34,317 nucleotides of DNA from Pseudomonadota bacterium (GTDB taxonomy: Bacteria > Pseudomonadota > Alphaproteobacteria > Acetobacterales > Acetobacteraceae), in the NCBI GenBank assembly GCA_021808985.1, contig JAKBAQ010000003.1, positions 1-34,317 of the forward strand, in the 5' to 3' direction. The position numbers and the translations under genes were made by a program. Each line of letters starts with the position of its first letter. The stretch's first letter is position 1. The notes below the pieces were generated by a model. It ran no database searches. It was not told the DNA's origin and saw nothing but the letters and a program-made list of their open reading frames with translations. Below, one piece after another: positions 17,606 through 26,610 of this stretch.

Positions 17606-18397
17606 ATGCAACTCCCCTGGCAGAAACCAAAAATCCCCGTGCTCGCCCTGCGCGGCATCATCGCCCCGCGCCCCGGCGCCATCAATCTGGAGGCCTACAC
17701 CCCACCCATTGAGCGCGCCTTCGCCCTGGCGAAAAAGAGCAAGAACCTGGTCCTGGCCATTGAGAGCCCCGGCGGCTCGGCGGTGCAGTCAGACCTGATC
17801 GGCCAGTTCCTGCTCCGCCGCGCCCAGGAAACCGGCGTGGCCATCACCGCCGTCATCGGCGATGTCGGGGCCTCCGGCGGCTATTGGCTGGCCTGCGCCG
17901 GCGCCAAAATCTATGCCAACCGGCTCTCCATCGTCGGCTCCATCGGCGTCGTCACCGGCGGCTTCGGGCTGGACAAATTCATCGCCCGCCACGGCATTGA
18001 GCGGCGCATCTTCACCGCCGGTGCGCACAAGCGCCGGCTTGACATGTTCGCCCCCCTGCAACCCGAGGACGCCGCCTTCACCCGTGAACTGCTCGATGAC
18101 GCCCACGGCATGTTCAAATCCTGGGTCATTGAGCGCCGGGGCGCGCGCCTCACCAGCGCGCACGACAAAATCTTCGACGGCGGCTACATGCTGGGCGAGC
18201 GCGCCCTCACCCTCGGCCTCATTGACGGCTTTGGCGACATTGACACCATCATCAAGCAAATCGGCGGCAAAAACGCCCGGCCTGTGTGGCTGCGGCCCAA
18301 ACCGCCGCGCGGCCTCATGCGCCTTCTCTCGCGCGGCGTCGCCGAGGCCGCGCTGGACACCGCCGAGGAGCGCCTGCGCGCGCTAACCCTGCAATGA
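17606..18397 (+). CDS. S49-family (SppA/SohB-like) serine peptidase
   Basis: LVLAIESPGGSAVQSDLIGQFLLRRAQETGVAITAVIGDVGASGGYWLACAGAKIYANRLSIVGSIGVVTGGFGLDKFI: S49 core motifs. Confidence 0.92.
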   Translation: MQLPWQKPKIPVLALRGIIAPRPGAINLEAYTPPIERAFALAKKSKNLVLAIESPGGSAVQSDLIGQFLLRRAQETGVAITAVIGDVGASGGYWLACAGAKIYANRLSIVGSIGVVTGGFGLDKFIARHGIERRIFTAGAHKRRLDMFAPLQPEDAAFTRELLDDAHGMFKSWVIERRGARLTSAHDKIFDGGYMLGERALTLGLIDGFGDIDTIIKQIGGKNARPVWLRPKPPRGLMRLLSRGVAEAALDTAEERLRALTLQ

Positions 18398-18849
18398 GCC
18401 TGACCGCCCGCCGCGCCCAACCCGGCGACACCGCCCTGCTGCTCGCCCTGTCGCGGGATTTTCATGAGGAAGACGGCTCCCCGCTGGACGCCGCGGCCGA
18501 AGCCACGATCGCCCATGTCGCCGCCGGCGAGCCCCTGGCCCCGGCCTATCTGCTGGAGGAAAACGGCGCCGCCGTCGGCTTCTTCATCCTCACACTCGGC
18601 TACAGCGTGGAAAATGGCGGCACGGACGGGTTCATTGACGATATCTACCTGCTCCCCCAGGTCCGCGGCCGGGGCCTCGGCAAGCAGGCGGTGGCCCTGG
18701 CGATGGAACAGGCCCGCGCCATCGGCATCCGCGCCCTGCTGCTGGAGGTGGAGGCGCACAACAGCCGCGCCTACCATCTCTATCGCGGCATGGGCTTTGC
18801 CGACACCAAACGCCGCCTGCTGCGCATGGTCCTCGCCCCAGAGGCCTGA
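18394..18849 (+). CDS. GNAT family N-acetyltransferase
   Basis: MSLTARRAQPGDTALLLALSRDFHEED...IDDIYLLPQVRGRGLGKQAVALAMEQARAIGIRALLLEVEAHNSRAYHLYRGMGFAD; ATGA overlap with the upstream gene. Confidence 0.9.
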   Translation: MSLTARRAQPGDTALLLALSRDFHEEDGSPLDAAAEATIAHVAAGEPLAPAYLLEENGAAVGFFILTLGYSVENGGTDGFIDDIYLLPQVRGRGLGKQAVALAMEQARAIGIRALLLEVEAHNSRAYHLYRGMGFADTKRRLLRMVLAPEA

Positions 18850-18869
18850 CCCGCGCTATCCCCGCCTGT

Positions 18870-19031
18870 TCAGCGCCAGACCGTCAGCGCCCCGATGAGC
18901 AGCAGCGCCACCGCCACCGCGATCGTGTTGAAAGTGAGGAATTTGGTGAAAAACTCCCAGCCCTTCTTGGCGGCCTCGTCGAACTGCTGTTCGGCCTGCG
19001 CATCATGCTGGTGGGCTGTGTCGGATGTCAT
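18870..19031 (-). CDS. aa3-type cytochrome c oxidase subunit IV-like small protein, 53 aa; absent from the ORF track
   Basis: Minus-strand translation MTSDTAHQHDAQAEQQFDEAAKKGWEFFTKFLTFNTIAVAVALLLIGALTVWR*: one TM helix preceded by the W-x-x-F-x-K-F/L-T/S pattern of alphaproteobacterial aa3 subunit IV; SD-like GGGAAGGTAGAG upstream. Confidence 0.8.
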   Translation of the reverse strand: MTSDTAHQHDAQAEQQFDEAAKKGWEFFTKFLTFNTIAVAVALLLIGALTVWR

Positions 19032-19091
19032 GTCTTAACTCTACCTTCCCGGAGCAATTTCAAAAACCAAATTTCTGGCCGAGCTTTAAGG

Positions 19092-19691
19092 TTATGCCCC
19101 CGCCTCTGGCAAGCGGATTTTACGCGCCAGCGCCGCCAGCGCCGCCGGGTATAGCCTGTGCTCCTGCGCCAGCACCCGCGCCGCCAGCGCCTGCTCGTTA
19201 TCGCCGGGCAGAACCGCCACCCGCGCCTGCGCCAGCACCGGCCCGGCATCCATTTCCTCGGTCACCAGATGCACCGTGCAGCCATGCTCCGCCTCGCCCG
19301 CCGCCAGCACCCGCGCATGGGTATCCACGCCCGGATAAGCGGGCAGCAGACTCGGGTGGATATTCAGCATCCGCCCCGCCCAGCGATTCACCAGATAAGG
19401 CGTGAGCAGCCGCATATACCCGGCCAGGCACACAATCTCGATGTTGCGCGCCACCAGCGCGGCGTCTATCGCCCGCTCATGCGCCTCACGGTCCCGGCCG
19501 AACGGCTTCGCCGGAATCGCCAGCGCCTCCACGCCCAGCCCGCGCGCTATCTCCAGCCCCGCCGCATCTTCCTTGTTGGCGACCACCAGCACCACCCGCG
19601 CGGGAAACTCCGCCGCCCGCGCCGCCTTTATCAGGGCTTCCATGTTCGAGCCGCGCCCCGAAATCAGCACGGCGACGCGCGGTTCAGACAA
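19092..19691 (-). CDS. purN: Phosphoribosylglycinamide formyltransferase
   Basis: [20 protein letters not shown]...[75 protein letters not shown] reaches 19712; the TTG at 19691 (MSEPRVAVL) fits overlap with purM. Confidence 0.95.
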   Translation of the reverse strand: MSEPRVAVLISGRGSNMEALIKAARAAEFPARVVLVVANKEDAAGLEIARGLGVEALAIPAKPFGRDREAHERAIDAALVARNIEIVCLAGYMRLLTPYLVNRWAGRMLNIHPSLLPAYPGVDTHARVLAAGEAEHGCTVHLVTEEMDAGPVLAQARVAVLPGDNEQALAARVLAQEHRLYPAALAALARKIRLPEAGA

Positions 19692-20715
19692 ACAATCTCT
19701 CCAGCCCCGCAACCTCGACCCCCGGCCGCGCCGTCACCTGCCCCAGCAAAAACGGCGCCTCCCCGGCCTCACGCAGCAGCGCCATCGCCGCCTCGGCATC
19801 GCTCACGATCAGCGTCATCCCAACACCGCAGTTGAACACCCGCAGCATCTCCTGCGCCGCCACATTGCCGGTTTTCGCCAGCCAGGGGAAAACCGCCGGC
19901 ATCTCCCACGGCCCGTTCAGCGCCGCGCCGCAGGTCTCGGGCAGCGCGCGCGGCAAATTCCCCGGCAGCCCCCCGCCAGTGATATGCGCGGCCCCCTTCA
20001 GCAATCCGGCCTTATGCAGCGCCAGCACCGGCTGCACATAAATCCGCGTCGGCTGCATCAGCACCTCGGCCAGGCTGCGCCCATCCGTGAACGCCGATTC
20101 CCAGCCCAACCCCGCATTGGCGATAATCCGCCGCACCAGCGAGAATCCGTTGGAATGCACGCCCGAGGAGGGCAGCGCCAGAATCGCGTCTCCCGCCGCC
20201 ACACCCGCCGGCAGCAGCGCGCCGCGCTCGGCCGCGCCCACCGAGAACCCGGCAAGGTCATAATCCCCCGCCGCGTACATCCCCGGCATTTCCGCCGTCT
20301 CGCCGCCCACCAGCGCGCAGGCCGCGAGCGTGCACCCCTGCGCGATCCCGGCGATCACCCGCTTGGCCGCGCCCACATCCAGCGCCCCGGTGGCGAAATA
20401 ATCCAGAAAGAACAGCGGCGCCGCCCCCTGCACGATCAGATCATTCACGCACATCGCCACCAGATCGATGCCGACATAATCATGTATCCCCGTCTCGATG
20501 GCGATTTTCAGCTTGGTTCCCACACCATCGGTGGTGGAAACCAGAATCGGATCCACAAACCCCGCCGCCTTCAGGTCGAACAACGCGCCAAAACCGCCCA
20601 GCCCGCCCAGCACCCCGGCGCGCGAGGTGGCTTTCGCCAGCGGTTTAATCGCCTCCACCAGCGCGTCGCCGGCTTCGATATCCACACCGGCATCCCGGTA
20701 CGTTACGCTGGTCAT
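19684..20715 (-). CDS. purM: Phosphoribosylformylglycinamidine cyclo-ligase
   Basis: [32 protein letters not shown]...GGFGALFDL...[17 protein letters not shown]...[33 protein letters not shown]...[17 protein letters not shown] reaches 20727. Confidence 0.96.
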   Translation of the reverse strand: MTSVTYRDAGVDIEAGDALVEAIKPLAKATSRAGVLGGLGGFGALFDLKAAGFVDPILVSTTDGVGTKLKIAIETGIHDYVGIDLVAMCVNDLIVQGAAPLFFLDYFATGALDVGAAKRVIAGIAQGCTLAACALVGGETAEMPGMYAAGDYDLAGFSVGAAERGALLPAGVAAGDAILALPSSGVHSNGFSLVRRIIANAGLGWESAFTDGRSLAEVLMQPTRIYVQPVLALHKAGLLKGAAHITGGGLPGNLPRALPETCGAALNGPWEMPAVFPWLAKTGNVAAQEMLRVFNCGVGMTLIVSDAEAAMALLREAGEAPFLLGQVTARPGVEVAGLERLFV

Positions 20716-20827
20716 GTCAGCCTCCAATGCGCTAAGTCTCCGGCATGGTTTTGCGAGTCCACGCCCATGAAATTCTGCCGCGTTTCAACACAGGCTCCGG
20801 CCGGGCGCAATCGTCGGCCAGCCGGCA

Positions 20828-21934
20828 ATGAGCAATCTCCTCCCCGAATCGGCCGGCCGGAACAAGCTGCTCCTGCAGCGCCTGGCGCTCGGCGGCGCGA
20901 TGCTGCTGCTCACCTGGGAGTTCCTGCGCCTGTTCTCAGCCATCCTGACCCCCTTCGTGGTGGCCGCCGGGCTCGCCTATTTTCTTGACCCCGCGGTCAG
21001 CCGCCTCGCCAGCCTCGGGGTGCGCCGCTCGGTGGGCACCCTGCTCATCCTCTCCGCCGCCGGCATTTTCGTGGTCCTGTTCATCCTGCTGCTTTATCCG
21101 GTCATCGCCGCACAGGCCAGCGCCTTCGCCAGCAACCTGCCCGGCTACATCCAAACCGCGCAGAAGGATTTCGGCTACCTCATCCTAGACCTGCAGCGCC
21201 GGCTCGGCCCCGGCGCCATGAGCCAGAAACTGCGCGACATCGCGGCCAACCAGGCCGGCACCGTCGTCTCCTTCGCCGGCACCGCGGCGCGCAACATCAT
21301 CGGCAGCGGCTTCGCCGTGGTCAACGTCATCACCCTGCTCATCATCACCCCCATCGTCACCTTTTATTTCTTGCGGGACTGGCCAACAATCATCCGCCAT
21401 GTCGACCAATGGCTGCCCCGCCCCTACGAGGCGGTGATCCGCGCCCAGGCCATCGAGGTGGACCGCATCCTCGCCGCCTGGATTCGCGGCCAGGCGATCT
21501 GCTGCCTCCTTCTCGCCCTGGTCTACGCGGTGGGGCTCACCATCATCGGGCTGGACCTCGGGCTCATCGTCGGGCTGGCCGCCGGCATTCTCTCCTTCAT
21601 CCCCTATGTCGGCACCATCCTGGGCGGCGTCACCGCCATCCTGCTCTCCCTCACCCAGGCGCCCGGCTGGCATGGCGTCCTGCTGGTCATGCTGGTGTTC
21701 GGCTTCGGCCAGGCCCTCAACGACTATGTCATCCAGCCCCGCTTCCTGGGCGACCGCGTCGGCCTGCCCGCGGTCTGGGTCATTTTCGCGCTGTTCGCCG
21801 GCGGCGACGCCTTCGGGTTTCTCGGCATCATGCTGGCCGTGCCGGTCACCGCCACGCTGGGCGTGCTCGCCCGCTTCTGGCTGCGCCGCTACCTGCAAAG
21901 CCCTCTGTACCTTGATGTTTCATCCCCCTCATGA
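20828..21934 (+). CDS. AI-2E family transporter (PerM-like permease)
   Basis: Multi-TM 368 aa with FYFLRDWPTIIRHVDQWLPRPYEAVIRAQAIEVDRILAAWIRGQ...GILSFIPYVGTILGGVTAILLSLTQ...LNDYVIQPRFLGDRVGLPAVWVIFALFAGGDAFGFLGIMLAVPVTA. Confidence 0.92.
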   Translation: MSNLLPESAGRNKLLLQRLALGGAMLLLTWEFLRLFSAILTPFVVAAGLAYFLDPAVSRLASLGVRRSVGTLLILSAAGIFVVLFILLLYPVIAAQASAFASNLPGYIQTAQKDFGYLILDLQRRLGPGAMSQKLRDIAANQAGTVVSFAGTAARNIIGSGFAVVNVITLLIITPIVTFYFLRDWPTIIRHVDQWLPRPYEAVIRAQAIEVDRILAAWIRGQAICCLLLALVYAVGLTIIGLDLGLIVGLAAGILSFIPYVGTILGGVTAILLSLTQAPGWHGVLLVMLVFGFGQALNDYVIQPRFLGDRVGLPAVWVIFALFAGGDAFGFLGIMLAVPVTATLGVLARFWLRRYLQSPLYLDVSSPS

Positions 21935-22587
21935 AGCAGCTCACCCTGCCCTTCGCGGAGGCCGAGAACTTCTCCGCCGAGGATTTCTGCACCGCCCCCT
22001 CCAACGCCGCCGCGCGCGACTGGCTGGCCCGCCCCGATAGCTGGAGCAATGGCCGCCTGGTGCTCTGGGGCGAGAGCGGCCGCGGCAAAACCCATCTGCT
22101 GCACATCTGGGCGGCGGCCAACCGCGCCAGCATCATCAACGGCGCAACGCTGCACGGCCTCATCCGCCCCAGCGGCCCCGTGGCGGTGGACGATGCCGAC
22201 ATCGCACTCACCCCCCAGGCGCTGCTGCACCTGCTCAACGCCGCCGCCGAGGCCCATCTCCCCGTGCTCATGGCCGCCCGCCTGCCGCCGCTGCGCCAGT
22301 CCTACCGGCTGGCCGACCTCACCAGCCGCCTGCGCGCCGCCGAGGCGGTGGAAATCCGCGCCCCGGAGGATGAGCTGCTGGAGCGCCTCCTCACCCGCCT
22401 CTGCGCTGACCGGCAGCTCTCCCTCAGCTTTCCCGTGCGCAACTTCCTGCTCCTGCACCTGCCCCGCACCGCCGCCGCCCTGCGTGAGGCCGTGGCCCGG
22501 CTGGACCATGCCACCCTGGGCGAGGGCAAAAAAATCACCCGCCAGCTCGCGGCTGACCTCCTCGCCCCCCTGCTGGAAACCGCCTGA
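21931..22587 (+). CDS. hda: DnaA-related AAA+ protein, Hda/HdaA-like
   Basis: N-terminal clamp-binding-like QLTLPF; Walker A GESGRGKTHLL; Walker B-like VAVDDAD; short DnaA-like architecture; sits between perM and ppk. Confidence 0.87.
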   Translation: MKQLTLPFAEAENFSAEDFCTAPSNAAARDWLARPDSWSNGRLVLWGESGRGKTHLLHIWAAANRASIINGATLHGLIRPSGPVAVDDADIALTPQALLHLLNAAAEAHLPVLMAARLPPLRQSYRLADLTSRLRAAEAVEIRAPEDELLERLLTRLCADRQLSLSFPVRNFLLLHLPRTAAALREAVARLDHATLGEGKKITRQLAADLLAPLLETA

Positions 22588-22607
22588 GAGAATTTTTCAA
22601 GAAAATC

Positions 22608-22638
22608 CCGTTACAAACTCGTCACCCCCAGGCACAAT
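22608..22638 (+). promoter_or_regulatory. Pho-box-like direct repeat and possible -10 upstream of ppk
   Basis: CCGTTAC-AAAC-TCGTCAC (22608-22625; 11-bp period) and CACAAT (22633-22638). Confidence 0.35.
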
Positions 22639-22658
22639 GGTTTGGTATAGGAGAGGCT

Positions 22659-24824
22659 ATGAACCAGATCACCTCGGCGCCGGCGCCCGAACTCAGCCTG
22701 AACGACCCCACCCGCTTCATCAACCGCGAGCTTTCCTGGCTGGACTTCAATTTCCGCGTGGTCTCCGAGGCCGAGAACCCCCGTCACCCGCTGCTTGAGC
22801 GGCTCCGCTTCGTCTCCATCAGCGCCTCCAACCTCGATGAATTCTACTCCGTCCGCGTCGCCGGCCTCATCGGCCAGGCCCGCGCCGGCGTGCTGGAGCA
22901 TTCCGCCGACGGCGCCACCCCCGCCCAGCAGCTGCAACAGATCAACGCCCGCGCGCGTGAGCTCATCGCCGCCCAGCAGGCCGCCTTCGCCCATGTGCGC
23001 GCCCTGCTCAACCCCGCCGGCATGGTCATCTGCACCGCCGCCCAGCTCACGTCCGACGACGCCCACTTCCTCGACACCTATTTCATGGAGCGCATCTTCC
23101 CGGTGCTCACCCCCCTGGCGGTAGACCCGGCGCATCCCTTCCCCTTCATCCCCAACATGGGCCTCGTCATGGCCCTCACCCTGGCCCGTAACGACGATCA
23201 CGGCCACATGTCCGCCCTCATCCCCCTGCCCAGCCAGATTGACCGTTTCGTCCGCCTCCCGCCCGTCTCCGGCGGCCCCATCCGCTTCGTCATGCTCGAA
23301 GACCTGGTGGGCATGTTCCTCTTCCGCCTGTTCCCCGGCTTCCAGCTCCAGGGCTCCGGCCTCTTCCGCCTGATCCGCGACACCGACGTGGAATTCGCCG
23401 AGGAAGCCGAAGACCTCGTGCAATCCTATGAAACCGCGCTGAAGCGCCGCCGCCGCGGCGTCGCCATCCAGCTCACCATCCAGGCGGACATGCCAGCCGA
23501 CCTGCGCGAACTGGTGATCGACGCCGTCGAGGCCCCCGCGGGCGAGATCTACAGCGAAACCGGCATCATCGGCCTGGTCGACGTCAAACAGCTCATCGTC
23601 GACGACCGGCCAGACCTGCTCTTCTCCCCCTACACCGCCCGCTTCCCCGAGCGCATCCGCGATTTCGCCGGCGATTGCTTCGCCGCCATCCGCGCCAAGG
23701 ACATTCTGGTGCACCACCCCTTCGAGAGTTTCGACGTCGTGGTCCAATTCCTGCGCCAGGCCGCGCTAGACCCCGCGGTCGTCGCCATCAAGCAGACACT
23801 CTACCGCACCAGCCGCGATTCCCCCATCGTCAAGGCCCTCATCGAAGCCGCCGAGGCCGGCAAATCCGTCACCGCCATGGTGGAGCTGCGCGCCCGGTTT
23901 GACGAAGAGGCCAACATCCGCCTCTCCCGCACGCTGGAGGCCGCCGGCGTACAGGTGGTGTTCGGCTTCGTCGGCCTCAAAACGCACGCCAAGATGTCCT
24001 ACGTGGTGCGCCGCGAGGGCGGCTCCCTGCGCGCCTACGCGCATTTCGGCACCGGCAACTACCACCCCATCACCGCCCGCATTTATACCGACCTCTCCTT
24101 CTTTACCTGCGACCCCGCCCTCACCCGCGACGCCGCCCGGCTCTTCAATTACATGACCGGCTACGCCCGCCCCGAGACCATGGAGCAGCTCGCCTTCTCC
24201 CCGCTCACCACACGCAAAACCATCGTCACCCTCATCGACACCGAAATCGCCAACGCCAAGGCGGGCAAACCCTCGGGCATCTGGCTGAAGATGAACTCCC
24301 TGGTCGATGACCGGCTGATCGACCATCTCTACGAAGCCTCGCGCGCCGGCGTGCCCATCCAGATCGTCGTGCGCGGCATCTGCTGCCTGCGCCCGGGCGT
24401 CGCGGGCCTGTCGGAGCATATCAAGGTCAAATCCATCGTCGGGCGCTTCCTGGAGCATGCCCGCATCTGCGCCTTCGCCAACGGCCACCCGCTGCCCTCG
24501 CGCGAGGCCAAGGTGTTCATGTCCAGCGCTGACTGGATGGCCCGCAACATGGAAGGCCGGGTGGAAACCTTCGTGCCCATCCACAACCCCACCGTCCACG
24601 CCCAGGTGCTGGACCAGATCATGGTGGTCAACCTGCGTGACGACGCGCAAAGCTCCGAGCTGGCGGCTGACGGTACCTGGCATCGCGTCACCCCTGGCGA
24701 CCCGCCCGCCTCCGCGCATGAATATTTCATGACCAACCCCTCCCTCTCCGGCCGCGGCTCCGCCCTGCATGGCGGCCTGCACGCCGACCGCCCGAAAGCG
24801 AAATATAAACGCCGGGTTGATTAG
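22659..24824 (+). CDS. ppk: Polyphosphate kinase 1
   Basis: RFINRELSWLDFNFRVVSEAENPRHPLLERLRFVSISASNLDEFYSVRVAGL...DILVHHPFESFDVVVQFLRQAALDPAVVAIKQTLYRTSRDSPIVKALIEAAEAGKSVTAMVELRARFDEEANI...HAKMSYVVRR. Confidence 0.98.
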   Translation: MNQITSAPAPELSLNDPTRFINRELSWLDFNFRVVSEAENPRHPLLERLRFVSISASNLDEFYSVRVAGLIGQARAGVLEHSADGATPAQQLQQINARARELIAAQQAAFAHVRALLNPAGMVICTAAQLTSDDAHFLDTYFMERIFPVLTPLAVDPAHPFPFIPNMGLVMALTLARNDDHGHMSALIPLPSQIDRFVRLPPVSGGPIRFVMLEDLVGMFLFRLFPGFQLQGSGLFRLIRDTDVEFAEEAEDLVQSYETALKRRRRGVAIQLTIQADMPADLRELVIDAVEAPAGEIYSETGIIGLVDVKQLIVDDRPDLLFSPYTARFPERIRDFAGDCFAAIRAKDILVHHPFESFDVVVQFLRQAALDPAVVAIKQTLYRTSRDSPIVKALIEAAEAGKSVTAMVELRARFDEEANIRLSRTLEAAGVQVVFGFVGLKTHAKMSYVVRREGGSLRAYAHFGTGNYHPITARIYTDLSFFTCDPALTRDAARLFNYMTGYARPETMEQLAFSPLTTRKTIVTLIDTEIANAKAGKPSGIWLKMNSLVDDRLIDHLYEASRAGVPIQIVVRGICCLRPGVAGLSEHIKVKSIVGRFLEHARICAFANGHPLPSREAKVFMSSADWMARNMEGRVETFVPIHNPTVHAQVLDQIMVVNLRDDAQSSELAADGTWHRVTPGDPPASAHEYFMTNPSLSGRGSALHGGLHADRPKAKYKRRVD

Positions 24825-24850
24825 TCTTGCAGCAGGCAACGGCGCTTTTA

Positions 24851-24864
24851 TTGATCTAGGTCAA
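24851..24864. promoter_or_regulatory. FNR/FixK/FnrN-type anaerobox
   Basis: TTGATCTAGGTCAA: exact TTGA-N6-TCAA dyad matching the Crp/Fnr-family consensus, in the intergenic region upstream of the FAD monooxygenase. Confidence 0.7.
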
Positions 24865-24927
24865 CGACGCCGGCGCCGCCACGCGCCACAAATAACTCCA
24901 GAAATTTTAGTGTACGCGCCGCGTTGT

Positions 24928-24942
24928 TATGGAATATCCATA
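24928..24942. promoter_or_regulatory. Operator-like palindrome TATGGA-ATA-TCCATA
   Basis: Perfect 6-bp arms around a 3-bp centre, 58 bp upstream of the ATG at 25001. Confidence 0.4.
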
Positions 24943-25000
24943 CACATCCTCGCTGCACCAAAATAAACAAGGCGATCGCACCAGCGGTCAGGGAGTTAAT

Positions 25001-26488
25001 ATGAATACAGATGTTCTCATCGTAGGCGCCGGTCCCGTCGGCCTCGTCGCGGCCGCCGAACTCGCCCGCTACGGCGTCAAAGTCAGAATCGTGGAAAAAA
25101 CCACGCACGGCACAGACCAGCCCAAGGCGCTGTTTTTGTGGAGCCGCACGCTGGAACTTCTTGATCGTTCCGGCTGCGGCGCCCCGCTCGTCGCCGCCGG
25201 CCACAAGGTGACAGCCGGCAGCATCATCGCCGGCAACAAGCCGATGGGCCGGGTTGATTTTTCCGAGGTCAACAGCCCCCACCCCTACGCGCTCACCCAG
25301 CCGCAGGCCGAAACGGAACATCTGCTGGAGGCGCATCTGGGCAATTTCGGCATCCGGGTCGAACATGGGGTGGAGTTGGTCTCCTTCACTGAATCCGCCA
25401 CCGATGTCAGCACCCGCCTGCGCCATGCCGACGGCACGGAGGAAACCGTGGCAAGCCAATGGCTCATCGGCTGCGACGGCGGCAACAGCAAGGTGCGTGA
25501 AATACTGGGCGTGCCCTTCACCAGCCATGAGCAGAAAAGCGGCTGGCTGCTGGCCGATGTCCACGTCTCGGGCCTTGGCTATCCCCCGGCCGAGCTGGTC
25601 TCCTTCTGGCATGAGGAAGGCTTTCTCGGCTTTTTCCCGCGCGCCGAGGGGGTCTACCGCATCATCGCCGACCTGCCTGTCGGCGACGATCAATCGCCCG
25701 CGCATCCCTCGCTGGCGGATGTCCAGCGCATCGTTGACACACGCGGCCCCGGCAATGTCACGGTCTCGGAGCCAACCGCCCTTTCAGCCTTCCATATCGA
25801 TGAGCGCAATGTCCGCGAATACCGCAAGGGCCGCGTCTTCCTGGCCGGCGACGCTGCGCACCTGCACAACCCGGCCGGCGGCCAGGGCATGAACATGGGC
25901 ATCCATGACGCCGTCAACCTCGCCTGGAAGCTCGCCCTGGTCACGCGCGGCATTTGCGGCCCGCGGCGCCTGCTGGAAAGCTACAATGCCGAACGCCACG
26001 CCGCCACTGACCAGGTATTCACCAATGTCGGCCGCCTCACCGCCATTTCCGTGCTCAAGAACCCGGTGGTGCAGGTCACCCGCAACGCCTTCGGCAGCGT
26101 CCTGTTCGGCCTGGCCCCGGCGCGCCGCGCCATCGCTGATACGCTGACAGAAGTCTCCATCGGCTATGAGCACAGTCCCCTCAACGGCTCGGAAGACCGT
26201 TCCTTCCCAGGCCCCGGCCCGGGTGAGCGCATGCCCCCGCGCGAGGGCGAGACCCCCTACGGCGCCGGCGGCACCCCGCGCTTCGCCCTCTGCGCCGACC
26301 CTGGCGTCGAGGTCAACGAACTGCTGGAAACCTACCCGGATCTGCTGGAACCCACACTGCGCCCGCCCATCGGCCGCCGCTGCATCTGGCTGGTCCGGCC
26401 TGACGGCTACGTCGCCGCCGTCGCGCTGGACCCTGACGCCAATATCATCGCCAACTACCTGGAGAGCCTGAGCCAGAACGCCGCCTAA
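25001..26488 (+). CDS. FAD-dependent (PHBH-type, group A) aromatic monooxygenase
   Basis: MNTDVLIVGAGPVGLVAAAELARYGVKVRIVEK (GxGxxG), WLIGCDGGNSKVREILG (DG motif), VFLAGDAAHLHNPAGGQGMNMGIHDAVNLAWKLALV (GD motif). SD gggag before the ATG. Confidence 0.92.
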   Translation: MNTDVLIVGAGPVGLVAAAELARYGVKVRIVEKTTHGTDQPKALFLWSRTLELLDRSGCGAPLVAAGHKVTAGSIIAGNKPMGRVDFSEVNSPHPYALTQPQAETEHLLEAHLGNFGIRVEHGVELVSFTESATDVSTRLRHADGTEETVASQWLIGCDGGNSKVREILGVPFTSHEQKSGWLLADVHVSGLGYPPAELVSFWHEEGFLGFFPRAEGVYRIIADLPVGDDQSPAHPSLADVQRIVDTRGPGNVTVSEPTALSAFHIDERNVREYRKGRVFLAGDAAHLHNPAGGQGMNMGIHDAVNLAWKLALVTRGICGPRRLLESYNAERHAATDQVFTNVGRLTAISVLKNPVVQVTRNAFGSVLFGLAPARRAIADTLTEVSIGYEHSPLNGSEDRSFPGPGPGERMPPREGETPYGAGGTPRFALCADPGVEVNELLETYPDLLEPTLRPPIGRRCIWLVRPDGYVAAVALDPDANIIANYLESLSQNAA

Positions 26489-26580
26489 TCTCCACCACGA
26501 AAAAGGGCTGAAACACGCAGAGACTGTTTTAACCGTTTTCTCTTATAACAAATTGAAATTACTAAAAATTTTTGCGGGGT

Positions 26581-26610
26581 TTGGGGAGCTTTTTATAAAA
26601 AGCTCCCCAA
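26581..26610. repeat. 30-bp perfect palindrome TTGGGGAGCTTTTTATAAAAAGCTCCCCAA, second copy of the element at 4670-4732
   Basis: With the adjacent GATTCTGGCCCTTTTTT (26611-26627) it closely matches the reverse complement of about 4684-4731. Confidence 0.88.

Noticed and set aside
19028-19431. Proline-rich plus-strand and overlapping minus-strand ORFs near the purN 3' end
   Set aside because: Shadow frames of purN; low complexity with no support.
19402-20988. 528-aa plus-strand ORF across purN/purM
   Set aside because: Antisense to two clear purine genes and crosses the purM/perM divergent region; spurious.
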